Assembly (NCBI GenBank): GCA_963693315.1
Contig: OY856186.1
Coordinates: 459,729,360 to 459,793,359, forward strand
Reading direction: 5' to 3'
Origin: Diogma glabrata
Taxonomy: Eukaryota; Arthropoda; Insecta; Diptera; Cylindrotomidae
DNA length: 64,000 bases
Part shown: positions 23,029-31,829 of the stretch, piece by piece
Layout: each line of letters opens with the position of its first letter
Position numbering within the stretch: the stretch's first letter is position 1
The notes under the pieces: generated by a model
Told to the model about the DNA's origin: nothing
Databases searched by the model: none
Seen by the model: only the letters and a program-made list of their open reading frames with translations
Translations under genes and position numbers: made by a program

Positions 23029-24615
23029 ATGGACGGGTCTACGCCCCAGAAGTACTCGAAACCCAGTTCCGACCAAGGACCATCACAAAAATATCGACGA
23101 AAGGTGCTACTCCGACGCTCCATTTTTTGGATAAAGAAGCAGTTGTCACTGGCCTCACTGCTTCAGATCCTCCTAATCATGGCCGGTATTGAAAGAAATC
23201 CTGGCCCAACTAAAATATGGCATTGTGCAATATACAAAAACATTTTAAGGGCAAACACTACATCGGTCCAGTGTAATAGCTGTAAAGAATGGTGTCATCT
23301 CAAGAACTGCTCAGGCCTTGCAACACATAACCAATGGACCAAAAACTACATAGCGCCATCTTGCAATGCATCAAGTCAACATATAAATACAAGCTCCCAA
23401 CAGAACACAATGCGAATGGGCACACATCCGGAAACCCCAGGTGATGTGATAATAATGCAGCTAAATTGTAACGGACTATTAAACAAAATCGATGATATTA
23501 TCAACTTTATGTGCAAAAACAATATTCTAGTCGCGGTTTTACAAGAAACCAAATTAAATGTTAGATCTAAGATTAGTGATAGTATCTGTGATTATAGAAT
23601 TATAAGACTGGATAGAGGGAAGGATAAAGGTGGTGGCCTTGCCTTTATCATACACAAAACCATTATCTACCGTACAAGCACATTACCAGCAGTACTGGGA
23701 ACTGATAAACACCTAGAACAACTAGGTATTACAATAAAATCCGGAAATACGGAGATAAATTTAGTCAATATTTATATTCCACCAGTAAGCAGCTGTGATA
23801 TAGGTTATGAACCGTCCATAGGACATTTATTTTATACCAAAAACTGTCTAATTCTCGGTGACATAAATGCTTACCACGATCTATGGCACTCACACTTGAA
23901 CACCAACTCAAGAGGTGAAAATATTGGTGATCAAATTGACGACTCCAACTTTGGACTCCTCAATGAACCACAACCAACAAGAGTAACTAATAACTCATAC
24001 CCGTCTCCAGATGTTTCACTTGCCAGCATGTCGCTAATGCCAATCGCTGAATGGAGAACTGAAATTGCATTGGGATCAGACCATGTGCCGATCATAATCA
24101 CCTTAAGACGTACCTTAAACGAAATGAAATCCGAGAAGAAGACATACATTAATTTTAACAAAGCAGACTGGGATAATTTTACCAATTTTACTGGATTGGA
24201 CTTCAGTAAGCAAATTTTACAAATTGACGCACTCTCTGGCGAAAGAAAATTCAGAGAAATTTTTAACAAAGCTAGATCTCGCTTCATTCCAGCCGGCAGA
24301 ATACAAAATATTAAACCAAACTTCCCACAAAAAGCTTGTGTACTCTCTTTCCAAAGAGATGACATCCGTAAGGCAGATCCAACCGATTCTAGAATTCCGG
24401 GCCTGAACAAGCAGATAAATAAACTAGTAATGGAACATAAACGTAACAAATGGAAAGATTTAGTGAGTAAGTCAAACTTTGGCACAAATAAAAGTCTGTG
24501 GAAGGTGATTAAGGGTTTAACACATCCGCGTCAATCGCATAACAACTGCATGATCTCCTTCGATGATATCCCAACCGAAAGCCATAGAAAATGCGCAAAA
24601 AAATTCAACACGTAG
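23029..24615 (+). CDS. LINE ORF with 2A-like motif, PHD finger and AP endonuclease (N-terminal part of pol)
   Basis: I start at the ATG at 23029 because the in-frame ATG at 23014 belongs to the target duplication, not the element. Residues 1-50 are basic then hydrophobic; AGIERNPGP ends at residue 60, a 2A-like ribosome-skipping motif (the Asp of the usual D-x-E-x-NPGP is Gly here). A PHD-like Cys/His cluster follows (WHCAIY, VQCNSCKEWCH). Endonuclease boxes from residue about 138: MQLNCNGLLNK, LQETKL, GDINAYHDLW, and ALGSDHVPIII. The frame stops at 24613, before RT, after a linker with WKVIKGLTHPRQS. In intact relatives this frame would continue into RT. Confidence 0.85.
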   Translation: MDGSTPQKYSKPSSDQGPSQKYRRKVLLRRSIFWIKKQLSLASLLQILLIMAGIERNPGPTKIWHCAIYKNILRANTTSVQCNSCKEWCHLKNCSGLATHNQWTKNYIAPSCNASSQHINTSSQQNTMRMGTHPETPGDVIIMQLNCNGLLNKIDDIINFMCKNNILVAVLQETKLNVRSKISDSICDYRIIRLDRGKDKGGGLAFIIHKTIIYRTSTLPAVLGTDKHLEQLGITIKSGNTEINLVNIYIPPVSSCDIGYEPSIGHLFYTKNCLILGDINAYHDLWHSHLNTNSRGENIGDQIDDSNFGLLNEPQPTRVTNNSYPSPDVSLASMSLMPIAEWRTEIALGSDHVPIIITLRRTLNEMKSEKKTYINFNKADWDNFTNFTGLDFSKQILQIDALSGERKFREIFNKARSRFIPAGRIQNIKPNFPQKACVLSFQRDDIRKADPTDSRIPGLNKQINKLVMEHKRNKWKDLVSKSNFGTNKSLWKVIKGLTHPRQSHNNCMISFDDIPTESHRKCAKKFNT

Positions 24616-24959
24616 TTTACAGAAAAGCAAAGTAAACATGAAAAAGAAACTAGGTCAGTATTAAGACATATGCGCAAACTTAATACATAAAATCTCGAGG
24701 ATATCATATTTTCTCCGAAGAAGATGTTGGAAACGCAATAAAGTAATCCAAACCTTCTAAAGCTATTGGAACAGATCAGACCAGACCAGACCCAAAGGAT
24801 TGAACTTTCTCACTACCATACTCAACACATCTCTAAATACGCTCCAGATACCAAATATCTGAAAAACGGCTAGAATAAGTCCCATTTTGAAACCTTGCAA
24901 GCCTGAAGAAAATGGAGAATCCTATAGTTTATCCTCTATAATATAATCTATCCTCTCAT

Positions 24960-26490
24960 CGGTCGCAAAATTGATAGAAGCACTACTACTACCTCGGTTA
25001 ACAGAATCTTGCAAATTGGCGTCACATCAGCATGGTTTTAGGAAAGCACACAGTACAACCACCGCGCTTTATAGAATCTCCAACCAAATCAGCGATGGTC
25101 TAAACCAAAAACAACCCTGTGCTAGAACAACTTTAGTTGCACTTGACCTGTCAAAAGTTTTCGACACAGTGTCACATGCTGCACTATTGAACGACATATT
25201 CAACACCAATCTGCCAGGTCTAATAAAGCGCTGGTTGTGCAATTATCTAAGAGGTCGCCAAACATACGTTGAGTTCCGTAACTCTAGATCTTGGATGGGA
25301 GTGCTCAGACAATGAGTTTCACAAGGTGAAGTTCTCTCGCCTTCATTATTCAACCTTTACTTAAGTAGTTTACCTGCACCACCGGAAAGAATAACTATCA
25401 CGTCATATGCAGACGACTGCACGGTGCTTGCAACAGGAAACAACTCACCAATGTCCTAAACACCTACCTCAACACCATGAATGAATGGTTTAAAACCAAA
25501 AAATTGAAATTGTCCACTAAAAAGTCCGCTTTCACACTTTTCACCACATAGACGAAGGAGGTAAATACAACACTCAATATCTGCATTGACAACCTACTAA
25601 TTCCTACTGTGAAAAATCCAAAACTGCTGGGGGTAACATTGGCTCCACTACTTAAATTCAACGCTCATGCTCAACAAGTAAATTCAAAACTTAAAAACAG
25701 GAATAACGCACTGAAAGCTCTAGCGCGCAGTTCGTGGGGTAAGGATAAAAACACAATAATAACGGCATATAAAGCAATAGGAAGGCCTTCCATAGATTAC
25801 GCTGCTCCCATATGGACACCCCAAGTCGCTGACACCCACTGGAATAAATTACAGATAACACAGAACGCAGCCTTGCGTACAGCAACCGGATGTCACCTGA
25901 TGGCCCACCCAGATCACCTGCACGAGGAATGTAACATATTGCCGGTCCGTGAACACAACGAAATGCTTACCAAACAATATCTTTGGTCCTGTCATAGAGA
26001 GCAGCATCCCTGCAATGACACCTTATCCATGACAACACCACCTAGAGACATAAGAAGGACGGCGAAATGCTTCCTACAAGATGTTAAAAACAATGAAGAC
26101 ATATATAACATCGACGAGCCTACGTATAAGAGGGGGTTGAAAAAGATACATACAAAAACCGTTGAAGACACAATAAAGAACTAGGCCCCGAATCGAGTTC
26201 TTAATAGCAAACTACCACAAGTCGCTGTCGAAGAGGTAAAACTGCCACGCAGCACCAGAACCATCCTAGCGCCGTTAAGATCCAGTTGGTCACGCATCTT
26301 AAATAACTACATGAGTAGAATTGACCATGAAATTGTTGACAAGTGTCCCATATGTGAGGGCACACCATGATGCTAAGCACCTTTTCAATTGTCCAGAGAA
26401 AGCAACCGACCTAACGAAGGAAGATCTGTGGTACCGCCCAAGGGAAGTAGCAGAGTTCCTGAATCTGGACTTGGAGCCGGAAGAATAGCA
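24960..26490 (+). pseudogene. LINE reverse transcriptase and C-terminal tail (frameshifted)
   Basis: 24971-25315 encodes HQHGFRKAHSTTTALYRI, VALDLSKVFDTVSHAALL and KRWLCNYLRGRQTYVEFR (RT boxes 2-3). A stop and shift precede QGEVLSPSLFNLY (25320) and SYADDCTVLA (25405), the catalytic box. 25609-26184 encodes thumb and connection (KLLGVTLAPLLKFNAHA, AAPIWTPQVADTHWNKLQ, NAALRTATGCHLM). After the stop at 26184 the tail continues in other frames to a zinc-like cluster near 26345-26400. At least four disruptions; inactive. Confidence 0.85.
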
Positions 26491-26536
26491 CCACCATGCG
26501 TCGCTAAACAACAACAACAACATGAAATTACAATGG

Positions 26537-27330
26537 TGATACAATTTGTAGACGGCATTAAAATAGTTTGGTATATTGAACTTATGAAATGTCTACATAT
26601 GCCAGTTCATGAAAATAAAACAAAACATTTTTAAAAAATAAAAGTTAAATAAAAGTGTGTAAAAAAAAGGAATCTTTATCTATAATCTAAAATATCTATT
26701 TTACGTAATTTAATATTTTGAAAACAAATATTGAAACCTAAAAAACCACGATATGTACACACAGTTGTAAAAATTTGAATATAATTATCCAGTCTTAAAA
26801 TAGTTTTAAACTTCGAACTGTTTATTTTCATGACATACTAGGATAGTGGATACAATTTCTGTTTTTTTGCATATTATTATAAAAACTAGTGAAGCATAAA
26901 ATCTTGTATGCACCACTGACGTTACTGGGTATTACACCCATCAAGTAACATCAATCCCTCGGGCCAGAGACCTTCGGGCTAAATTACGTCGCTTTCCGGG
27001 CGTAATAACCTGCATAACGCACTTGTAATACCCTGCATAACGCACGTAATAACCCGCATAACGATACATAATTAGTTTTTTGTAACTAAGTTGCAAAATC
27101 TACGCTTTTTCGTGCGTCATTTTAGTAATTAAATGAGCTTTATTTAAGCATTAATCTAGTACATTGGTCAGATTCATTAAAGTACTAATTGTAGTTGTTT
27201 AATAATTTATTAAAGCATTAATAATAATGGTTTAATGATTCATAAAAGTATTAATATTAATAATAGTTCAAAAATTGAATGAAAACGTAATATTTTGTTC
27301 AAATTATAATTATTTGTTAGAAGTGAAGTT
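26537..27330. other. no gene; short GC-richer repeat cluster
   Basis: Mostly AT-rich. At 26925-27065 a locally GC-richer segment carries three spaced copies of a TAATAACC/CTGCATAACGCAC-type unit. It lies downstream of the Crypton gene on its strand and could be its 3' terminus, but this is unproven. Confidence 0.4.
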
Positions 27331-28203
27331 AATAGTACAAGAGTTGAGTATACAACCCCGTAAATTGGTATTATCGTTTCTCATTGGCCATGCAGGCGAA
27401 TTTTCCAAAGCACTACGTTCTTGTAGCGTACTTTCAGTGATCGTCACTTTTTGTGACGAAATGATTCTCTTGATTGCTTCTCTGCTCGTATATTAGCATT
27501 AGCGACCGAAGTGCTTGATGAACCAACCGTTGACATTATACTCGCGACTGAATAGGAAGGAGTATAATGGTCCAAAATTCTGTGGCCTGTTTCTTTGCTC
27601 GTATTATCATTAGCGATCGAAGCTGAAGACGTAGCCGTTTTAGTTGCGATTAAAGCAGTTGATGTATCATCGCCCAAAACTTGATTTGCGATTTTGCATT
27701 TGTTGGGAATAGAGCTGTCCACATAACCCTCAGCAACGTTACCAGATTTTCATCCGTCAAATCTCTCCAATAACGACGAATGCGCACCAGAATCCGCACC
27801 AGAATCCGCCAGAAACGTGGCACCATTTCTACGGAAGCAATGTCCCGTGTACAATTCAGGACTTGTTAATCCCAAAAATTCCGCAATCTTCTTCGGAATA
27901 GCTCCGAAGGTATTTATACAAACAGGTTGACTTATACACCTTCCAGTGCGATAACCAACAAAAAATTGTCGATGTAGTGTTTTGGAAGGACGAAGTGAAA
28001 CGTATTTAACGTAACGAACTGATGTTACCAAGAGATCCCTCAGTGATGACGAACTGACGTAGAACTTTCTTCTTCGTTTCAATAATGTTAACAACCACAA
28101 ATTCATCTGTACTATTCACATCATCTATTGATAGCTTAAGTAACTCGTCTCTACGACAACCACCAGCTACACCAACTATAAGTACAGTCTAAAAAATTGC
28201 ATG

Positions 28204-28254
28204 AAAAAATCAGAACACATAAAACACCTTTATGATAACCTTTAACAACAAGTA
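28204..28254 (-). other. probable small intron in the Crypton recombinase gene
   Basis: Between the SEYLLLK codons and the VLIVGVAGGCRR codons the minus strand has AAG|GTTATC ... TTTTTTAG|ACTG. Removing it brings the two conserved blocks together at family-like spacing. An alternative donor (AAAG|GTGTTT) 12 nt further is also possible. Confidence 0.5.
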
Positions 28255-28423
28255 CTCACTATCACTAGCAGCCGATAGAAATTTTTCGATTTGTTCCTTG
28301 GTAAATGTTTTTGATTTTTTCGCGACGTGACCTTTACTCTTCCTTTTCAAATAAGCTATCAAATTCGTGAATAATTTCATATCCACGCTGGCGTTCAAAT
28401 AAACCATAGTTCTTAGTTTAGAG

Positions 28424-29446
28424 CAGTGGTTCTCAAAGCGTGTTCCGCGGAACACTGGTGTTCCGTGATGCACTTTCAACTGTTCCGCGAAAAAATCAAA
28501 TGTACAATCAATTCAATTAAAGATTGTTTGAAAATAGAAATCAATTCAATGTAAAATTTACGCGTACGTAAAATTTACACGTTTCTCGGCTTTGTATGAA
28601 TAAAAATATCTTTCGGGTTAAAATTACTTCTTGGAAACATAAAATATTATTGCAGATATTAAAATTCTCCTTTTACATATAAATAAATAAAATATGTATA
28701 AAGTTTTTGTTTCACACAATATGAACAAATGATTGGATAAGAAACCCGTTTATTTCTTCCGAGTTTTCTGGTTTTACTTTAAATGAAGAAGAAGAATTGA
28801 CGTCGCTTTCTTCAGATAGTGGATTAAAATTCCAGTTCCATGAAAACACTCCTGAAAATTTTTGGATCTCTGTTAAAGATGAATACCCGAGTATGAGCAA
28901 AAACTCCTTGAACATATTATTGTTATTTTCCACGGCATAACTTTGCGAAGCAGGATTTTCATCTAAGGTCAATATAAAGACAAGCAAACGTGAGAAACTA
29001 GGGAATTTAGAAGAAGAAATGCGTGTATTGTTATCATTTATTCGTCCCAATATCGCTGAGATCTGTAAAGATCGTCAAGCTCATGGATCGCATTAAGTTT
29101 GAGATTTTTTTTAAAGTATTGTAATTTTAATTGTGCTTTCAATTTTTATATCTGCATCAATCGAAATCGGTACATATTTTATTTATATACATATTATTTT
29201 CTAAAAGTAGCACTTGGAAGCAGGGGGTTGCCAATCACACGCTGCAACACGATTCCGATTCCTTTTTGCTCTATAATAATGAAGTGTTTTGGCAAACATT
29301 ATTCTGTTTTTTATTGCTCTTTTGGTTTCAAAAAGGTTAGCAACCCGCACCTCATGTTTTAAAGTGTATGCTGTAATGTAGATGTTCAGCCTAAAAATAT
29401 ATCAGAGTTTAGTGTTCCCCAACTACAAAAAGTTTGAGAACCAAGG
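28424..29446 (+). mobile_element. 1023-bp hAT element inserted in the Crypton gene
   Basis: The octamer GTTTAGAG flanks it (28416-28423, 29447-29454). Ends are CAGTGGTTCTCAAA and, inverted, CCTTGGTTCTCAAA. It splits the recombinase codons between EYS and KLR. It encodes the C-terminal third of a hAT transposase on the plus strand and is therefore a deleted, younger insertion than the Crypton. Confidence 0.93.
28842..29096 (+). pseudogene. hAT transposase C-terminal dimerisation region
   Basis: An 85-codon frame with one stop reads ENFWISVKDEYPSMSKNSLN, LLLFSTA then LCEAGFSS, NIKTSKREKL, LLSFIRPNIAEI and ends GSH plus TAA. This is the hATC region of ZBED5/FAM200-like transposases, where the CEAGFS box is normally preceded by Tyr-Leu; the Tyr codon is TAA here. 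The upstream catalytic part is missing. Confidence 0.88.
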
Positions 29447-29781
29447 GTTTAGAGTACTCGCACCACAATGTTGACGGTTTCATGGATCCTAGTTTTCTTA
29501 CAAAATAGGCCAGCATGACCGTTTCATTGATTGTTGTAGTTTTTGATTCTTTGAACCACTACTCATCAAAATTTTTGTATGAAGTTTCGTACACCAATTA
29601 CGATTTTTACAGGAAGATTGCAGAAATAGCTTCATTGGGTGCTTTTTCTATATCTGACGATACAAAATCATCATCACTTGAACTCATCTTGATATTTTTC
29701 ACAATTGGCAGTATGAAAACCAAAAGAAAACTAAGGCAACTTACTCCTTATAAGATCAAATTGGTTTTCTCAAAACGTACT

Positions 29782-30481
29782 GTTACGATTACAGAATAAT
29801 CTAGACAATTACGGTCACTTCCAGGAAAATAAAATCAACAAAACACAAAAAAAAAAATTGAATGAAATGAATATTGTTGTTGTTGTCTCTTCTTAGAAAT
29901 AGGGTCAACATGAACGATTTTATGAATCAAATCAACATAACGTAAAATAATCGAATATTCTAATATTTTCTCAAGGTTTCTGGAAAGTGATGTCGAATTA
30001 TCTAGAAGTATTGCAGAAGGTATATAAGAAAAATACCTTTTGTAGTTATTAATTAGTTTTATTTTAAACCTGCGACAGTAAAGTGAAATTAAATGTAAAA
30101 TTAGTTTATTTTAAACCTGCGATTGTGAAGTTAAAATTATAAAAGTGATCTTTAAATTAGTTTTGTGTAAAGTTATAAGTGTAATAAAGTTATAAGTTTT
30201 ATTGAGTAGAAATATTTTGTGTATTATTTTAACGCTATTATTACAGGAAATTTCTACAATAAACCGTTGGAGTTTCTGAAGCTGTTGAAAGAATATTCTA
30301 GTTAGGAATATTGTTTGCTGTATTGTTTTCCTGTTGTTGTGAAACAATTGAGGTGTTGAATACTTATTAAAACCTGGTGTGTTTGCTAACTAATCAGTGA
30401 TCGAACTCGGAAGAGATTGGAAATTGCGTTTATCGAATTGTGAGTTGGGCCAATTCGAAGTAAGGTTGGAAAAACGTAACA
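29782..30481 (+). repeat. probable 5' LTR of a gypsy element
   Basis: The segment from TGTTACG (29782) to CGTAACA (30481) has TG...CA ends that are 7-bp inverted repeats. It contains a TATA box (TATATAAG at 30021) and AATAAA at 30183, in promoter-then-polyA order as in an LTR. Right after it comes TTGGTGACATCGG, a PBS-like sequence, and 20 bp later the gag start. The left boundary is less sure than the right. Confidence 0.55.
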
Positions 30482-30515
30482 TTGGTGACATCGGCGGATT
30501 AGCTAGCTGTTAATA

Positions 30516-31421
30516 ATGGTTTTATTAAGTGATTTGAAGGTTCTAGAGTTAAAGAAAGAACTAGAACAACGTGGATTGTCAACAAGTGGAAACAAAACTG
30601 AATTAATGCTACGGCTTCGACAAGGTATGGAAGCCAATGGAATGGACGTGGAAAGTTACCAGTTTGGAGTGATTAGTACAAATAATGATCTAGTGGCAGC
30701 TGATGAGGAGAAAAGTTTTGTTGCGGAAACAACATCTTCATTGCCACCTGCAAATAGTGATTTTACACAGTTAATGGCTATGATGCAACAAATAAATTTG
30801 AATATGAATCAGCAATTGGCTGCCGTAAATGCCAATATGAATCAAAAACTGGATGTTGTAAGTTCCAATGTGAATCAAAGCTTGGCTGCTAATAAGGAAG
30901 AAATTAGTCTCAACATCAATCAGCAGTTAGAAGCAATAAACACAAACATTGCTATGAGTCGCGATGAAGTCAAACAAATTATGGATGAGAAACTTCTACA
31001 AATGTCAACGGCATTCGATGGAAAAGTCGAGAAGATTCAAAACGATATCCAAGAATTAGAACAAAAAGTGCTTGACGAAAACAAAAAGGTACTTTCCAAA
31101 GTTGATGATTTCGAAAAACGGTTGCAGGACGTTGAAACGACTAAAGTTACTTCCCAGGTGGCACATCAAGTAGCAAACATCAAATTAAAACCACCATCAT
31201 ACGATGGAACAACATCGTTCGGAATCTTCAAATTCCAGTTTGAAACGGCGGCAGATCAGAATGTTTGGAACGCTAAAAATCGTCTTGCTGCATTGATAGT
31301 TGCGCTTAAAGGTGAAGCAGCTGAAGCACTACAGGCAGTACCAGAAAACGACCGCAAAAGTTATGCTGAAGTGATGAATGCATTGGAACGTAAATATGGT
31401 AGCGACCATAAAAAGGAATTG
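30516..31421 (+). CDS. gag: gypsy Gag with N-terminal SAP domain (truncated)
   Basis: A 302-codon frame from ATG 30516. Residues 5-41 form a SAP (DNA/RNA-binding helix-extension-helix) domain: LSDLKVLELKKELEQRGLST then GNKTELMLRL. Residues about 85-215 are a coiled coil with NxNMNQ-type repeats. Residues 222-302 are a capsid-like region (KPPSYDGTTSFGIFKFQFET, LKGEAAEALQAVP, MNALERKYGSDHKKEL). In related insect Ty3/gypsy elements the capsid continues another 100 or more residues; here the last codons run into the LTR-like start at 31420, which supplies the TAA. The frame itself is undamaged. It would assemble the particle in the cytoplasm. Confidence 0.85.
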
Positions 31422-31482
31422 TAACGTCGGCTTTATGCTAATTAACATGATAAAACCAATCCCTATTCTTGATCTGACTCAA
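31419..31482 (+). repeat. LTR-start-like segment, copy A
   Basis: Sixty-three bases beginning TTGTAACGTCGGCTTTATGC recur identically at 43683-43745. In both places they directly follow gypsy coding or 3' sequence, so I read them as the start of a 3' LTR. Downstream sequence to about 31650 holds a TATA-like ATAAATATAAG at 31568 but no clear LTR end. Confidence 0.6.
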
Positions 31483-31829
31483 ACACAATTAACATATCAT
31501 TTTCATTTTTCCATTATAATAGTTAATTTTTCTAATAACACAGACCAGCTTCAATTCGTACATTAACATAAATATAAGAACGCACTCGTTTTTTTTTTTG
31601 TTCAGTTGCTTGACTTTCTTTGAAAAAAAATAAAAAATATTGCGACGCTGATGCATAGGCTGACTTCACCACAGCTCTGGAAACATAGTGTTCTGGATAT
31701 ATAATGAGCTAATATCCATAAAATACTTTAATTAAAAGCTAACCAATATTATGGACTTCGTAGTTCTAATAATAAAAATATTAAAGCAGGCAGTAGTATT
31801 CCAACAAACATAAATTCTGTTGTACGAAA
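31483..31829. other. unassigned, possible LTR body
   Basis: No gene. May be the remainder of the LTR starting at 31420; no CA end or PBS found. Confidence 0.3.

Larger units (their letters stand above)
23018..26521 (+). mobile_element. non-LTR retrotransposon with 15-bp target-site duplication
   Basis: ATGAAATTACAATGG occurs at 23003-23017 and again at 26522-26536, directly after an (AAC)n tail. Between them lie an ORF with 2A-like motif, PHD-type finger and endonuclease (23029-24615), reverse transcriptase with frameshifts (24960-26184) and a cysteine/histidine C-terminal tail (26345-26488, CPICEGT... HLFNCPEK in shifted frames). Domain order and tail fit the Jockey/I group; the clade is not certain. 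The very short 5' leader suggests either a compact promoter-less start or 5' truncation. Confidence 0.88.
27444..29687 (-). pseudogene. Crypton-type tyrosine recombinase gene, broken and interrupted by a hAT
   Basis: Reading leftward: start MSSSDDDFVSSDIEKAPNEA (ATG at 29687), then YETSYKNFDE...WFKES, VMLAYFVRKLGSMKPSTLW (core-binding domain), the hAT insertion, then KLRTMVYLNASVDMKLF and KKSKTFTKEQIEKFL (28470-28260). A short GT-AG intron follows, then VGVAGGCRRDELLKLSIDDV with the first catalytic Arg (28180-28120), then TGHCFRRNGATFLADSGAD with the HxxR box (27860-27800), and AEGYVDSS with the nucleophile Tyr (near 27725). All catalytic positions can be seen, but stops near 29610, a frameshift near 28010 and a stop near 27746 break it. 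The closest known type is the insect Crypton/KIAA1958-like recombinase, which acts by single-strand cutting and rejoining of DNA in the nucleus. Confidence 0.85.

Noticed and set aside
23931..24485. 184-codon minus frame
   Set aside because: Antisense shadow of the LINE endonuclease frame.
26925..27065. Bacterial origin of the GC-richer segment
   Set aside because: Only local composition supports it; flanking sequence is eukaryotic repeat and no bacterial gene is present.
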